This document shows, piece by piece, positions 30,348 to 38,217 of a stretch of DNA of 49,646 nucleotides. Each line of letters begins with the position of its first letter. Position 1 is the first letter of the stretch. The stretch comes from a virus. The position numbers and the translations under genes are program-made. The stretch is taken from positions 1-49,646 of IMG/VR virus record IMGVR_UViG_3300046313_000787, one strand, 5' to 3'. The notes beneath the pieces are model-generated. The model searched no databases. It worked only from the letters and a program-made list of their open reading frames with translations, and was not told the DNA's origin.

Positions 30348-30824
30348 ATGATCTCTTTAGAATTGATTACTAAATACCTTTCAGCTTTGGACAACTACCA
30401 ATTAGACAAAACTGAAATAAAAACGTTGGTGAATCTCTTAAAAGAATTTGAGAATATACCTTCTGAAATTGAGCGGTTTCAATTAAGAATTATAGAACTT
30501 ATTGATGACAAGGCGATAAGTGGCTACATCGAGTTAGATGATCGGCTTTATCACATTGAAAGAAATAAACTCTATAACATAATTTCTATCGATCACGCCA
30601 ACTCAAAAGAGTTTATCGAATTAGAAAAAGAGATTGAAGACAGTCGAGACAAGCTAGATGACTATATACGGACTGAAGATGAACGAATAGAAAAGTTATG
30701 CTTAAAAATGCAGGAACTTTATGACTGTTTAGCCTCAGTAGTTAAAAATCAAACAGCTATCGATTCGGATGGTTACGTATTTGTCAATAAAGACAATAAC
30801 TTTTATCACACCATAGATAATTAA
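30348..30824 (+). CDS. Coiled-coil protein of the XRE module, module 3
   Basis: 158 residues, helical and acidic, related to 1213-1677 (ISLELITKY, LDKTEI, then E-L-D-D-R-L-Y at about 63). Two coiled-coil stretches flank a short beta insert. It precedes two KilA-N genes, with 12 bases to the first, and so may be part of their operon, unlike module 1, where it stands alone. Function unknown. Confidence 0.72.
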   Translation: MISLELITKYLSALDNYQLDKTEIKTLVNLLKEFENIPSEIERFQLRIIELIDDKAISGYIELDDRLYHIERNKLYNIISIDHANSKEFIELEKEIEDSRDKLDDYIRTEDERIEKLCLKMQELYDCLASVVKNQTAIDSDGYVFVNKDNNFYHTIDN

Positions 30825-30836
30825 GGAGAATAATAA

Positions 30837-31196
30837 ATGCACATCCAAAATAGTCTTTTAAAAGACAAAAGTATCGAAATAGTAATCTATAACGACTATG
30901 AAATATCATACCGTATCAAAGATAATTATGTCAATGCTACAGTTATGTGTCAACTCTTCAATAAGATAGCTTGGGAATGGTTACGTTATACATCAACTAA
31001 AGAGTACATCAACACTTTAGAGATTGAATTAGGATTGGACAATTTAACTGAATTAGGTTTAGGTTCACCTAAAAACGGAGGTGGTTTATGGATACATCCA
31101 ATATTAGTTAATGAGTTAGCAAGCTGGATAAATAATGAAGAGTTTATTTATTGGTGTGAAAGTAAATTTACTAATCAGACAAGATTAGTAGCCTAG
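30837..31196 (+). CDS. KilA-N domain protein, short
   Basis: 119 residues, KilA-N domain only: YRIKDNYVNATVMCQLFNK, W-L-R, STKEYINTLE, then GGGLWIHPILVNELASWINN and FIYWCESKF. KilA-N proteins bind DNA and act in phage lysogeny or development. Strong ribosome site (TTAAGGAGAATAATAA). Lacks the C-terminal effector domain, so it may compete with its longer neighbour at 31302. Confidence 0.85.
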   Translation: MHIQNSLLKDKSIEIVIYNDYEISYRIKDNYVNATVMCQLFNKIAWEWLRYTSTKEYINTLEIELGLDNLTELGLGSPKNGGGLWIHPILVNELASWINNEEFIYWCESKFTNQTRLVA

Positions 31197-31244
31197 ATAG
31201 TCTGAACTGCCCACAGCGTAAGGCATTAAATATCGCTATAAAAA

Positions 31245-31273
31245 GATAGTCTCAACTGACATTTGAGACTATC
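31245..31273. promoter_or_regulatory. Strong hairpin between two KilA-N genes
   Basis: GATAGTCTCAA (31245-31255) pairs with TTGAGACTATC (31263-31273), 11 bp with a 7-nt loop. No T run follows on either strand, so it is more likely an mRNA processing/stability element or protein site than a terminator. It lies 28 bases before the ATG at 31302. Confidence 0.6.
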
Positions 31274-31301
31274 AATAATTAACCTTTCACAGGAGTGAAT
31301 A

Positions 31302-32027
31302 ATGATTTTAACATACAAAGACCAAGAAATCCAGCAACGTGATACGGACGGTTATGTAAACTTAACTCAAATGGCTAAAGCTAACAATGTCAGAGTTAAT
31401 AACTGGTTACAGCTAGAAAGCTCAAAAGCCTATATTCAGGCACTTGAAGCCGATACTGGAATCACAGCATCGGAACTTTTGATAATAAATAAAGGTGGTA
31501 TTCCATCTGAACAAGGTACATGGGCACATCCTTTAGTTGCGATCGCCTTTGCACAATGGATAAGTCCACAATTTCATATCTGGTGTAATAAATGTATTAA
31601 AGTATTTTTTGAAACTGGTAGTTACTCCGTTTCAAACGTGAAATCTGAACCTATGCAACAACCATTAATTCCAAGTCGAGTAGTTGCACTTGAAACCTCC
31701 CGCACCATAACCGAGATTGATAATTCCTTAAGCAAAACGCATCCAAGATTAGCACAGATTTTAATAGATCATGCAATTTCTGATATTTTGCCAAGTGAAA
31801 AGTTATTAAATGGCGATCGGCCTCGTGGAGTTGTAGAAATAGCTGAAGCAATGGGTTTTAAAGATGCAACTATTAAACCCTGTAATCTAGGTAAATATGT
31901 TAAACGATTGTGCGGTCACTTAGCTAGTCAAGAAGAAAGATTAGTACATGGCACAATGAGACCTGTTGCTTGTTATCCAGAAAATAATGAGGAAGTAAAA
32001 AACGCTATCTTTAAATTCTTTAATTAA
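31302..32027 (+). CDS. KilA-N domain regulator
   Basis: 241 residues. N-terminal KilA-N: QQRDTDGYVNLTQMAKANNV, NNWLQLESSKAYIQALE, GTWAHPLVAIAFAQWISPQF and WCNKCIKVFFETGSYSV. After a linker, the C-terminal half (LAQILIDHAISDIL, VVEIAEAMGFKDATIK, CNLGKYVKRLCGHL) looks like a second DNA- or protein-binding domain. Likely a lysogeny or development switch regulator. Good ribosome site (AGGAGTG). A HIP1-containing stretch lies in the middle. Confidence 0.85.
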   Translation: MILTYKDQEIQQRDTDGYVNLTQMAKANNVRVNNWLQLESSKAYIQALEADTGITASELLIINKGGIPSEQGTWAHPLVAIAFAQWISPQFHIWCNKCIKVFFETGSYSVSNVKSEPMQQPLIPSRVVALETSRTITEIDNSLSKTHPRLAQILIDHAISDILPSEKLLNGDRPRGVVEIAEAMGFKDATIKPCNLGKYVKRLCGHLASQEERLVHGTMRPVACYPENNEEVKNAIFKFFN

Positions 32028-32031
32028 TCTA

Positions 32032-32075
32032 TTAGACTTTCTGATATATCCATCTATTTATATCAGAAAGTCTAA
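32032..32075 (+). terminator. Long hairpin after the KilA-N gene
   Basis: TTAGACTTTCTGATATA pairs perfectly with 32059-32075 (17 bp, 10-nt loop). The following bases (TCTAAAATG) lack a T run, so termination would be weak or factor-dependent. Confidence 0.55.
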
Positions 32076-32086
32076 TCTAAAATGTA

Positions 32087-32115
32087 TTGACAATATAAAT
32101 CAAATAGGTGACAAT
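32087..32115 (+). promoter_or_regulatory. Promoter P2, duplicate of P1
   Basis: TTGACA (32087-32092), spacer ATATAAATCAAATAGGT, GACAAT (32110-32115). It drives three small genes from 32146. It differs from P1 by one base in the spacer and one in the -10 box. Confidence 0.78.
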
Positions 32116-32145
32116 AGTATTGTACAAACAACCAAGTTAGACATT

Positions 32146-32349
32146 ATGAATAACGTAACAATGCCAGAGACAAGTACTTTAAAAGACAGAGTTAATGAGT
32201 ATATAGGCAAACAAGCTAATCTTTATTTTCGTACTTATAAAGCAGTAAAAGCGGAAGCTGAATTAGACAATATCGAGTTAAGCAATGAAGACTTAAGAAC
32301 GATAACAACCAGCATTTTTATTAGTACACAAAGAAAATTTAATCTTTAA
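32146..32349 (+). CDS. Small helical protein
   Basis: 67 residues (TSTLKDRVNEYIGKQANLYF, then AELDNIELSNEDLRTITTSI). No known family. Predicted mainly helical. It is the first gene after promoter P2 and is followed by two small genes with similar ribosome sites, so the three probably form one early transcript. Confidence 0.6.
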   Translation: MNNVTMPETSTLKDRVNEYIGKQANLYFRTYKAVKAEAELDNIELSNEDLRTITTSIFISTQRKFNL

Positions 32350-32375
32350 TAAACAAAATAACAGGAGTGAAAAAA

Positions 32376-32495
32376 ATGAATAAGGAGAAAAGTTACGAAA
32401 AACAAATGAACGAATACTACAAGCAATTAGCAGCGATTTTAGCAAAACAAGAAAAAAAAGCTAGAGATTTAAAAAATACAACAAAAACAAAATAA
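32376..32495 (+). CDS. 39-residue charged peptide
   Basis: Begins at ATG 32376 behind AACAGGAGTG and ends TAA 32493-32495. The product MNKEKSYEKQMNEYYKQLAA continues with ILAKQEKKARDLKN and is Lys/Glu/Gln-rich, one predicted helix. Its ribosome site and leader are almost the same as those of the next gene (AAAATAACAGGA), which supports translation. Unknown function. Confidence 0.5.
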   Translation: MNKEKSYEKQMNEYYKQLAAILAKQEKKARDLKNTTKTK

Positions 32496-32509
32496 CAGGA
32501 ATAAAAAAA

Positions 32510-32794
32510 ATGAATATTTCAGTATGTCTTGACTCCGATTTCGTAGATTGTCCTTTTTTAGTTACAAAAGTTTATGACTTTTTTATTACCAAAAGTTTCA
32601 AAGTAAAACATGTAAGAGATCACCAAGAAAAAATATCAATTTTAAATTGTGATAAACCAGATCAACTTCCAAGAAATGTTATTTTATTGCACACGCACAA
32701 TTTTAAAAAGAATTTATTGATTGATGCAAACACCAAAGAAGCAATAGGCATTATTAATGATTACAGTCTTTTTAAATGTCAAGTTCATTTTTAA
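32510..32794 (+). CDS. Small hypothetical protein
   Basis: 94 residues (SVCLDSDFVDCPFLVTKVYD, RNVILLHTHNFKKNLLI). No domain recognised. Alternating hydrophobic strands suggest an alpha/beta fold. Last gene of the P2 unit, followed by a terminator. Confidence 0.6.
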   Translation: MNISVCLDSDFVDCPFLVTKVYDFFITKSFKVKHVRDHQEKISILNCDKPDQLPRNVILLHTHNFKKNLLIDANTKEAIGIINDYSLFKCQVHF

Positions 32795-32816
32795 CATTTG
32801 ATTAAATATACTTAAA

Positions 32817-32856
32817 AATAACTAGGTTTTTCTATCAAGATAGCCTAGTTATTTTA
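32817..32856 (+). terminator. Terminator of the P2 unit
   Basis: AATAACTAGG/CCTAGTTATT with a nested CTATC/GATAG and a T-rich end. Confidence 0.78.
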
Positions 32857-33579
32857 GTTTTATTGATAAATCTCAATCAAACTAAAATAAAACCATTGAT
32901 GAGCATTTAAACAGCAATAAAGAGAATAATTAAATCAATGTAGATTGTATCGTTTTTAAATTCTCTTTATTGCTCCTCAATGTAATCTTGATTTAACTCT
33001 ATCGCCACTTGCACTCACACTATACGACCTCTCATTTGATCTATACATTCATAATTAATCAATTTAACCTTATTGATTCTCTTTAAGTATGATTAATCAT
33101 TTACTTGTCTAAATGGCTTTATTTAGCTAAATAAACATCAATAAAGAGAATAATTAACTATTCCTTTAGTTGCTCTCTTTAATCAAAAAAAAACAAAAAA
33201 ATCATTTTGCGTAAGTTGATTGATTTTTGTTTTTTTGATCTTAATTGATTTAGTTATAATTATGTCTATTAAAATTCTATCGATAGGCAACCAATCGATA
33301 GGTAGTCTAGCGTTAGGTAGTCTATCGATAGAAACTCGTCAATTGGCTTTTCTCTATGGTAAGTCTAATTAATCATAGAGTTTTGTCTATAGTTATTAAG
33401 ACATAAATCTAAAAAAAACTTATAGCTTGATTAATCAAGCTATAAAGAAAAGTTATTAATTGTCAATTGACTTTTATGTATAAGTAATCATAAAAATCTA
33501 TGATTTTTATCTATAAAAGAAAAAAGGCGATCGCCAAGTAGAAAAAAGATATAATGAGAAAAAAGAGAAAATAAAAAGA
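32857..33579. other. Gene-free region before the portal gene
   Basis: No credible gene. At 32910-32990 AGCAATAAAGAGAAT pairs with ATTCTCTTTATTGCT around a 32-base loop. The iteron repeat copy C, inverted relative to A and B, follows. The last 200 bases are AT-rich with an IR-like TATAGCTTGATTAATCAAGC and a HIP1 site near 33530. Confidence 0.7.
33040..33355 (-). repeat. Iteron repeat, copy C (inverted)
   Basis: Reverse complement of the A-type repeat. Its four 15-bp units occupy 33268-33327; read on the minus strand they are CGATAGACTACCTAA, CGCTAGACTACCTAT, CGATTGGTTGCCTAT and CGATAGAATTTTAAT. Flanking AT-rich and ACGCAAAATGATT segments also match copy A. Copies A and C thus form a long inverted repeat around about 12.5 kb. 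Confidence 0.8.
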
Positions 33580-35049
33580 ATGAAGATAATTAAATTAAAT
33601 CAAGATAGTTTATATAATTCTCATAGTGGTTTGGGAACGGAATATAGTTCATTAAAAAATACGTTTTTTAACTTGAATTTGCCAAACAATCCAGAGAATA
33701 GAGATGGTTTTTCATTGTTATATCGGACGTTATGGCAGGTGCAAAAAGTAGTAGATTATTTTCCTAGCGAGATGACAAAAGAATGGGGGAAACTTACGCT
33801 AAAAAGAAATAGGAAAATTCAAAATGAGATAAATGAAGTAACGGATAATCTAAGAAATATTTTTAGAGAGGGGCAAAAAATAGCCAATCTTTATGGATCA
33901 GCAATGGCAGTAATTTATATTGAAGATGGCGGCGAATTATATGATCCTGTGAATTTAGATAAGATAAAATCCTTTGAAGGTTACTCAAGAATTTTTGATA
34001 GATGGGAAATGATCATTGATCCGAGAAGTTATACAAATAATGAGCCGTATGAGCCTGAATATTACAGTTTATTGAGTTACTCAAATGACAAGAAAATTCC
34101 TAACAATACGTTAATCCATAAAGATAGAATATTAAGATTTAGGGGCAAACGATTACCTCCTTATGAACAGATATTAAATCAAGGGTGGGAAGATTCAATA
34201 TTACAACCTTTCCTTAATCCTTTAAAAAATTATTTAGCGGGTTATCAGTATGTAACAGAGGCATTAAAAGATTTTGAGATAATGATTGTCAAGATACAAG
34301 ATTTAAACGAGAAGTTAGCAGCAAGTGAAAATGGGTATAGGGCAATAAAACAAAGAGCAAAAGAAGTAAGTACTGACGCAAGTAGTCAGCGTGGTTTATG
34401 GATGGATAAAGATACTGAAGAAGTACAGATATTAAGTAGAAATTTTAGCAATGTAGAAAAAATAGTAGATATTGCATTAAGAGAAATGATCGGAGCATCG
34501 GGCATTGATCCTGGTGAATTTTATAAAGAAAAAGATCAGATTAAAGCTAATAGTAAAGAAGAAAGATTATCATCTGCTAATCGTATTTTATCGTTACAAG
34601 AGGATAAATGGGGTAAGTTGATAGATACACAATTAGATTTAATTTTAGCCCCGTACAACATCAAAAAAAGTAACAGAAAATGGGAATGGTTAAGCACTTA
34701 TTCCCCTACCGAATTTGAAAAATTAGAAATGGAAGATAAAGAATCAGTAACGCTAGATAGATACATTTCTAATGGTGTCTTGACATCTGAAGAGGTTAGA
34801 ATGTCAGTATTTGACAACCCTGATACTAAAATTATGTTAAGTGAAATTAAAAAAGAAAATACCGTACAAGAACCCGAAGCATTACCAATACCTGAAGCTG
34901 AATTAACTACTACTGAAACAGGTGAGACAGAAAAGAAAAAAGACGCTCAGGAGGTAGAAAAGTTTATAGTGACAGGAAATTTAGAGTTGTTGCCAAACAG
35001 TTATTATGATATAGATTTAGAAGACTTAGAAGCGATTGAGGAAGATTAA
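33580..35049 (+). CDS. Portal protein (DUF1073 type)
   Basis: 489 residues. LLYRTLWQVQKVVDYFPSEM, a helical/coiled clip, RLYGSAMAV-like NLYGSAMAVIYIED, then PEYYSL, IHKDRILRFRGKRLPP, GWEDSILQPFLNPLKNYLAG and IGASGIDPGEFYKEKD match phage portal proteins of the DUF1073 group. The acidic C-terminal tail (E-T-E-K-K-K, D-L-E-D-L-E-A-I-E-E-D) is typical of barrel ends. It forms the dodecameric DNA gate. In most siphoviruses terminase precedes it; here the neighbour is a long non-coding repeat region. Confidence 0.85.
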   Translation: MKIIKLNQDSLYNSHSGLGTEYSSLKNTFFNLNLPNNPENRDGFSLLYRTLWQVQKVVDYFPSEMTKEWGKLTLKRNRKIQNEINEVTDNLRNIFREGQKIANLYGSAMAVIYIEDGGELYDPVNLDKIKSFEGYSRIFDRWEMIIDPRSYTNNEPYEPEYYSLLSYSNDKKIPNNTLIHKDRILRFRGKRLPPYEQILNQGWEDSILQPFLNPLKNYLAGYQYVTEALKDFEIMIVKIQDLNEKLAASENGYRAIKQRAKEVSTDASSQRGLWMDKDTEEVQILSRNFSNVEKIVDIALREMIGASGIDPGEFYKEKDQIKANSKEERLSSANRILSLQEDKWGKLIDTQLDLILAPYNIKKSNRKWEWLSTYSPTEFEKLEMEDKESVTLDRYISNGVLTSEEVRMSVFDNPDTKIMLSEIKKENTVQEPEALPIPEAELTTTETGETEKKKDAQEVEKFIVTGNLELLPNSYYDIDLEDLEAIEED

Positions 35050-35360
35050 TCTTGACTGCGTTCACTATGAGTATCACCACTAGAAGGGACGAACCCATTT
35101 ATTTTTTCTAAATAACGTTCAATCCCATCAATTCTTTTTTCTATATTTTTCAGATATATTCTTATCTCAGTTTTACTGGCTCTTAAGTTAGAGGCATTCT
35201 CTTTGATACCTTCTTTTATCTTATTGGTATCACTTGACAAAACAGTCATAATATCATTTTTGATCATCGTTTGTTTTGTGGTATTCAAATAGTTAAATAT
35301 AGGAATACCGAATATCGTTAGTAATCCTACTATTATTGTCACGATTAATTCAGGGCTCAT
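35046..35360 (-). CDS. Membrane-anchored coiled-coil protein, holin/XhlA-like
   Basis: 104 residues. One N-terminal membrane segment (LIVTIIVGLLTIFGIPIF) followed by a coiled coil (NIEKRIDGIERYLEKI). Resembles XhlA-type or phage-tail-linked membrane proteins and is a candidate lysis accessory or superinfection factor. Converges on the portal gene with a 4-base overlap. The last of five minus-strand genes beginning at 36633. Confidence 0.6.
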   Translation of the reverse strand: MSPELIVTIIVGLLTIFGIPIFNYLNTTKQTMIKNDIMTVLSSDTNKIKEGIKENASNLRASKTEIRIYLKNIEKRIDGIERYLEKINGFVPSSGDTHSERSQD

Positions 35361-35401
35361 TTTAAATATTAAGAATTATTGCTATTTCTATTTTAACATG
35401 G

Positions 35402-35629
35402 TTAAATATTTGTTTTTTTTGCATTGTTTACCCATTTATCTTTCAAATATTTTTTTATCGCCTCAGCTTCTATTTCAGTTTGACGATAACTATAGACAAC
35501 TTTAAAGAAGTTGTAGCATAAGGTAATCAAACTTAAAGTCAATAAAAAAGGGTGACTATGAGCTATAATAAATCCGATTGCAAAGAGAAAAGATAAAAAT
35601 AAATTGCGCTTATATTGAGTTGGTAACAT
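35402..35629 (-). CDS. Small two-helix membrane protein, holin candidate
   Basis: 75 residues with two hydrophobic helices (FLSFLFAIGFIIA and FLLTLSLITLCYNFF) separated by HSHP, and a charged C-terminal tail (EAIKKYLKDKW). This fits class II holins. One base after the 36167 gene. The separation from lysozyme (19.5 kb) means that the link to lysis is inferred. Confidence 0.55.
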   Translation of the reverse strand: MLPTQYKRNLFLSFLFAIGFIIAHSHPFLLTLSLITLCYNFFKVVYSYRQTEIEAEAIKKYLKDKWVNNAKKTNI

Positions 35630-35630
35630 T

Positions 35631-36167
35631 TTAAAATTTATTAATTCTGGTTATTGTTAATGCTATCAAATATTGATTTTCTGTATTTATCTTTTGTTTA
35701 AGTAATTCAACTAAAACTTTTTCTAATCGTTGATTAATTTTAGTTATTTTTTTTGATATAAAATCTTCCAATATCAGCTGATCCTCTTCCCCTATATTAT
35801 AAAATTGACAGAACCTCTTAAATTGTCCATTAGAAAAAGGGTATTTATCTTCTTCTAAAAAGATTACGTCATCGATTCTGTCATAAATGAATTTTGCTGG
35901 AACGTACGGTTCTATTTTTGGGAATACCAATTCATAATTATAATAATCTTTTTCTAATTTTGCGATCGTATTTAATTTATTTAATAATGCTATTAAATTA
36001 GAGTGATACCATTCTCCCGTATCTTTTTTTACTTGTGGTATTAAATAACCATCGTTTCTTTTATTAAACCCTGCAAATAAATATTTTTTTGAAATATACA
36101 CAGGAGTATCATAACTTACTTTTTCACTTAGTAAGTTCATTGCTTTTCTTACCAGATATAACTTCAT
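35631..36167 (-). CDS. Hypothetical protein
   Basis: 178 residues, mixed alpha/beta (VSYDTPVYISKKYLFAGFNK, FPKIEPYVPAKFIYDRIDDV). No family recognised. It overlaps the upstream gene by 4 bases, and belongs to the minus-strand operon 36633 to 35046. Confidence 0.6.
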   Translation of the reverse strand: MKLYLVRKAMNLLSEKVSYDTPVYISKKYLFAGFNKRNDGYLIPQVKKDTGEWYHSNLIALLNKLNTIAKLEKDYYNYELVFPKIEPYVPAKFIYDRIDDVIFLEEDKYPFSNGQFKRFCQFYNIGEEDQLILEDFISKKITKINQRLEKVLVELLKQKINTENQYLIALTITRINKF

Positions 36168-36361
36168 CTTAAGTAATCTTTTAATACTTCTAAAATATCG
36201 TTTACATTTACCTCGCTTAAATCTTTTAATTGCACATTTAAACTTAATACACCATCTTTATCCTCTCTCGATTCTATAGTTGCAAACTCTGTTTTTACAT
36301 AGTGTTTACTTGCTTCTATGTTGTTTACGCCTTTCCCTTCTAATAAAGTTTTTAAATCCAT
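36164..36361 (-). CDS. Small hypothetical protein
   Basis: 65 residues (MDLKTLLEGKGVNNIEASKH, then DLSEVNVNDILEVLKDYLR). Soluble, acidic. Its start overlaps by one base the stop of the 36633 gene. Unknown function. Confidence 0.58.
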   Translation of the reverse strand: MDLKTLLEGKGVNNIEASKHYVKTEFATIESREDKDGVLSLNVQLKDLSEVNVNDILEVLKDYLR

Positions 36362-36633
36362 TATTCAAAATCCTTTTCTATATTTTCTATCAACACATCT
36401 TGTGCCATTAATCCTATCTCTGTTATCATTTGATTAATTGTAATATGTGTTGTTTCCATTATACTACTAAAACTATAAAAAGAAGAGAGAACATTAGAAA
36501 TAGTTATCAATAATAAAACTTTTTGATTATGTTCTATTAAAAATGGGTAATCTTCTTTTTCTAATTCCCAAGTCATCTCTGCTTTTCCCAACAAAAACTC
36601 GTCTAACTTTTGTGTAAATATATCTGTATTCAT
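36361..36633 (-). CDS. Small hypothetical protein
   Basis: 90 residues. N-terminal acidic half (DEFLLGKAEMTWELEKEDYP) and a hydrophobic central helix (VLLLITISNVLSSFYSFSSI) that may cross the membrane or pack in a core. First gene of the minus-strand operon, divergent from the neck genes. Confidence 0.58.
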   Translation of the reverse strand: MNTDIFTQKLDEFLLGKAEMTWELEKEDYPFLIEHNQKVLLLITISNVLSSFYSFSSIMETTHITINQMITEIGLMAQDVLIENIEKDFE

Positions 36634-36694
36634 AATTGTTTTATACTTGTAATAGTTTCATATTACATTAAAATGAGAATAAAAAACAAAGATA

Positions 36695-37156
36695 ATGACA
36701 ATTTCATATCAAGGGTTACTAACCGAATTGAAAAGTATAAGCAAGGGCTTGAAGGGTGTAACTGGAATTCAATTCAATGCCCTATTTTCTTTCAAGGAAG
36801 GTAGTGGAAATGTAATTATTGATGAATTAACAGGTAACTATACTTTAGAGACCGAAACGATTAAAACAGTAAAAGCTAAATTAATCAAAAGAAAAGAAAG
36901 CACAATACAAAGTAACGGGGGGGTCAATTACTCTAGGGTATATTGTGAGGGTTGGTTAGTCACTCCTGTTGAATATAACGGACGTATTCCTAATGTAGTT
37001 GATTGCACATTGATACAAAATAATATGTCTTATGAAGGTAAATTTTATTTTACTGATGCTATTACAACACCTGTTACTGAATCAATCGATTTGGCGATCG
37101 CCATTGGTCAAACTATACAAGGTTATTTTGAAACAAAAGGAGATAACGGACTTTAA
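36695..37156 (+). CDS. Putative neck/tail-completion protein
   Basis: 153 residues. YQGLLTELKSISKGLKGVTG then a beta-rich body (KAKLIKRKESTIQSNGGVNY, CEGWLVTPVEYNGRIPNVVD) suggests a phage tail terminator-like or virion component. Directly coupled to the HK97-gp10-like gene (1-base overlap), as are neck genes in many siphoviruses. Role inferred from this pairing. Confidence 0.6.
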   Translation: MTISYQGLLTELKSISKGLKGVTGIQFNALFSFKEGSGNVIIDELTGNYTLETETIKTVKAKLIKRKESTIQSNGGVNYSRVYCEGWLVTPVEYNGRIPNVVDCTLIQNNMSYEGKFYFTDAITTPVTESIDLAIAIGQTIQGYFETKGDNGL

Positions 37157-37530
37157 TGAAATTTACTTTTGATGAACAGAAATTCAAAGCAGAAGCCCAA
37201 AGAATAGCATCTAAGGGATTTGGGAAGGTAGCAGATGTAATGCAAGATCAGATAATTGAAGAGAAAAGAGAATACCCCCGACTTACAGTGCGGAGGTATG
37301 GTGAAGGTAAAACTGGACGTATTGCCCAAAGTCCTAGAGACGTGGTAGATAGTGGTGACTTAAGAGATAGTTTCAATAAAGATGTAACTATTGAAGGTAA
37401 TACAATCATATTTAAAGCATCTTGGAATACCTCTTACGCTAGTTTAATTTATCTTGGCACATCTAAACAACCTAGCTACACTTGGGTTGATAATGTAATA
37501 CAAACGATTAATTGGCAAACTATTCTTTAA
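37156..37530 (+). CDS. HK97 gp10-like neck/minor tail protein
   Basis: 124 residues. AQSPRDVVDSGDLRDSFNKD followed by W-N-T-S-Y-A-S-L-I-Y-L-G-T is the typical core of gp10-like head-tail connector proteins (D-T-G-x-L-R-x-S, then W-x-x-x-Y-A-x-x-x-x-x-G). Acts at the neck between portal and tail. Together with the previous gene it forms a two-gene unit. Confidence 0.72.
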   Translation: MKFTFDEQKFKAEAQRIASKGFGKVADVMQDQIIEEKREYPRLTVRRYGEGKTGRIAQSPRDVVDSGDLRDSFNKDVTIEGNTIIFKASWNTSYASLIYLGTSKQPSYTWVDNVIQTINWQTIL

Positions 37531-37675
37531 TTTCTTTTTGGCATAGTTGGAAGATATTGATATTCCCAAGTACATAAAAAATGAGTATAAATAAGAAAGG
37601 GGCATTGAGTGAACGAACAATTATCATACCGATGATTGAAAGGATAATACTAATTACATTCTCTATTTTTTTCAT
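37520..37675 (-). CDS. 51-residue membrane protein
   Basis: ATG at 37675-37673, TAG ending at 37520. Two hydrophobic segments, VISIILSIIGMIIV and FLFILIFYVLGNINIF, separated by RSLNAP, with a charged tail (QKEIKE). Ribosome site is weak. Similar in size and layout to the holin candidate at 35402-35629. A plus-strand frame at 37581-37754 covers the same bases, but is less convincing. Confidence 0.42.
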   Translation of the reverse strand: MKKIENVISIILSIIGMIIVRSLNAPFLFILIFYVLGNINIFQLCQKEIKE

Positions 37676-37740
37676 TTGTTTTTATTTCATTTTCTATAAA
37701 TTATATTATATTATCTTTTTCTATTTCCATTTATTTTCTC

Positions 37741-38145
37741 TTAAAATAAATTAATTTGTCCTTCCTTCTCAATTGGTAAAGGTTTTATTGCAATCGGTGT
37801 ATAATAATTGTTCATTCTATCAGCCAAAGTACCACGATCTTCAAACACTGTAATCATTCTAGCCGTGTTCATATTTTCTTTTATCACTCCAATTAATTGA
37901 GTATATTCTTTATCGTTATATATTTCAATATGGCGATCGCCTTTACTTATAAAATACCAATGATCTGGTACTTTTGCTTTTATCCATAAACCATCTTCAG
38001 ATATAGAAAGAATATTACAACCTAAAGCAATTAAATCATTATCGATACGATAAACATTGGAACGTATCCAATAACAATAAGCTGGAAAGTTAATCGTTAT
38101 TTTATCAGTCATTTTACTATTTTTCTGTATGTTTGTTAAACTCAT
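37741..38145 (-). CDS. Hypothetical protein
   Basis: 134 residues, or 123 from the internal ATG (MTDKITINFPAYCYW). No family recognised. The C-terminal end PIEKEGQINLF is similar in flavour to beta-clamp-binding motifs (Q-x-x-L-F; here Q-I-N-L-F), which can recruit proteins to the replication clamp. The protein at 42831-43181 has internal QIQLF after DRNG. Function unknown. A HIP1 site lies within. Confidence 0.58.
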   Translation of the reverse strand: MSLTNIQKNSKMTDKITINFPAYCYWIRSNVYRIDNDLIALGCNILSISEDGLWIKAKVPDHWYFISKGDRHIEIYNDKEYTQLIGVIKENMNTARMITVFEDRGTLADRMNNYYTPIAIKPLPIEKEGQINLF

Positions 38146-38217
38146 TTTACCATGAAAGTAGCAATCTTTTTCTCAGTTAATTTAAGAATGAATAGCAAAA
38201 TAAGTTAATGGGAAAAG

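Noticed and set aside
37581-37754. 58-codon plus-strand membrane frame after the gp10-like gene
   Set aside because: Very rich in F, Y and I from AT-rich DNA; the minus-strand 51-codon frame has a better two-helix layout and was preferred, though neither is certain.
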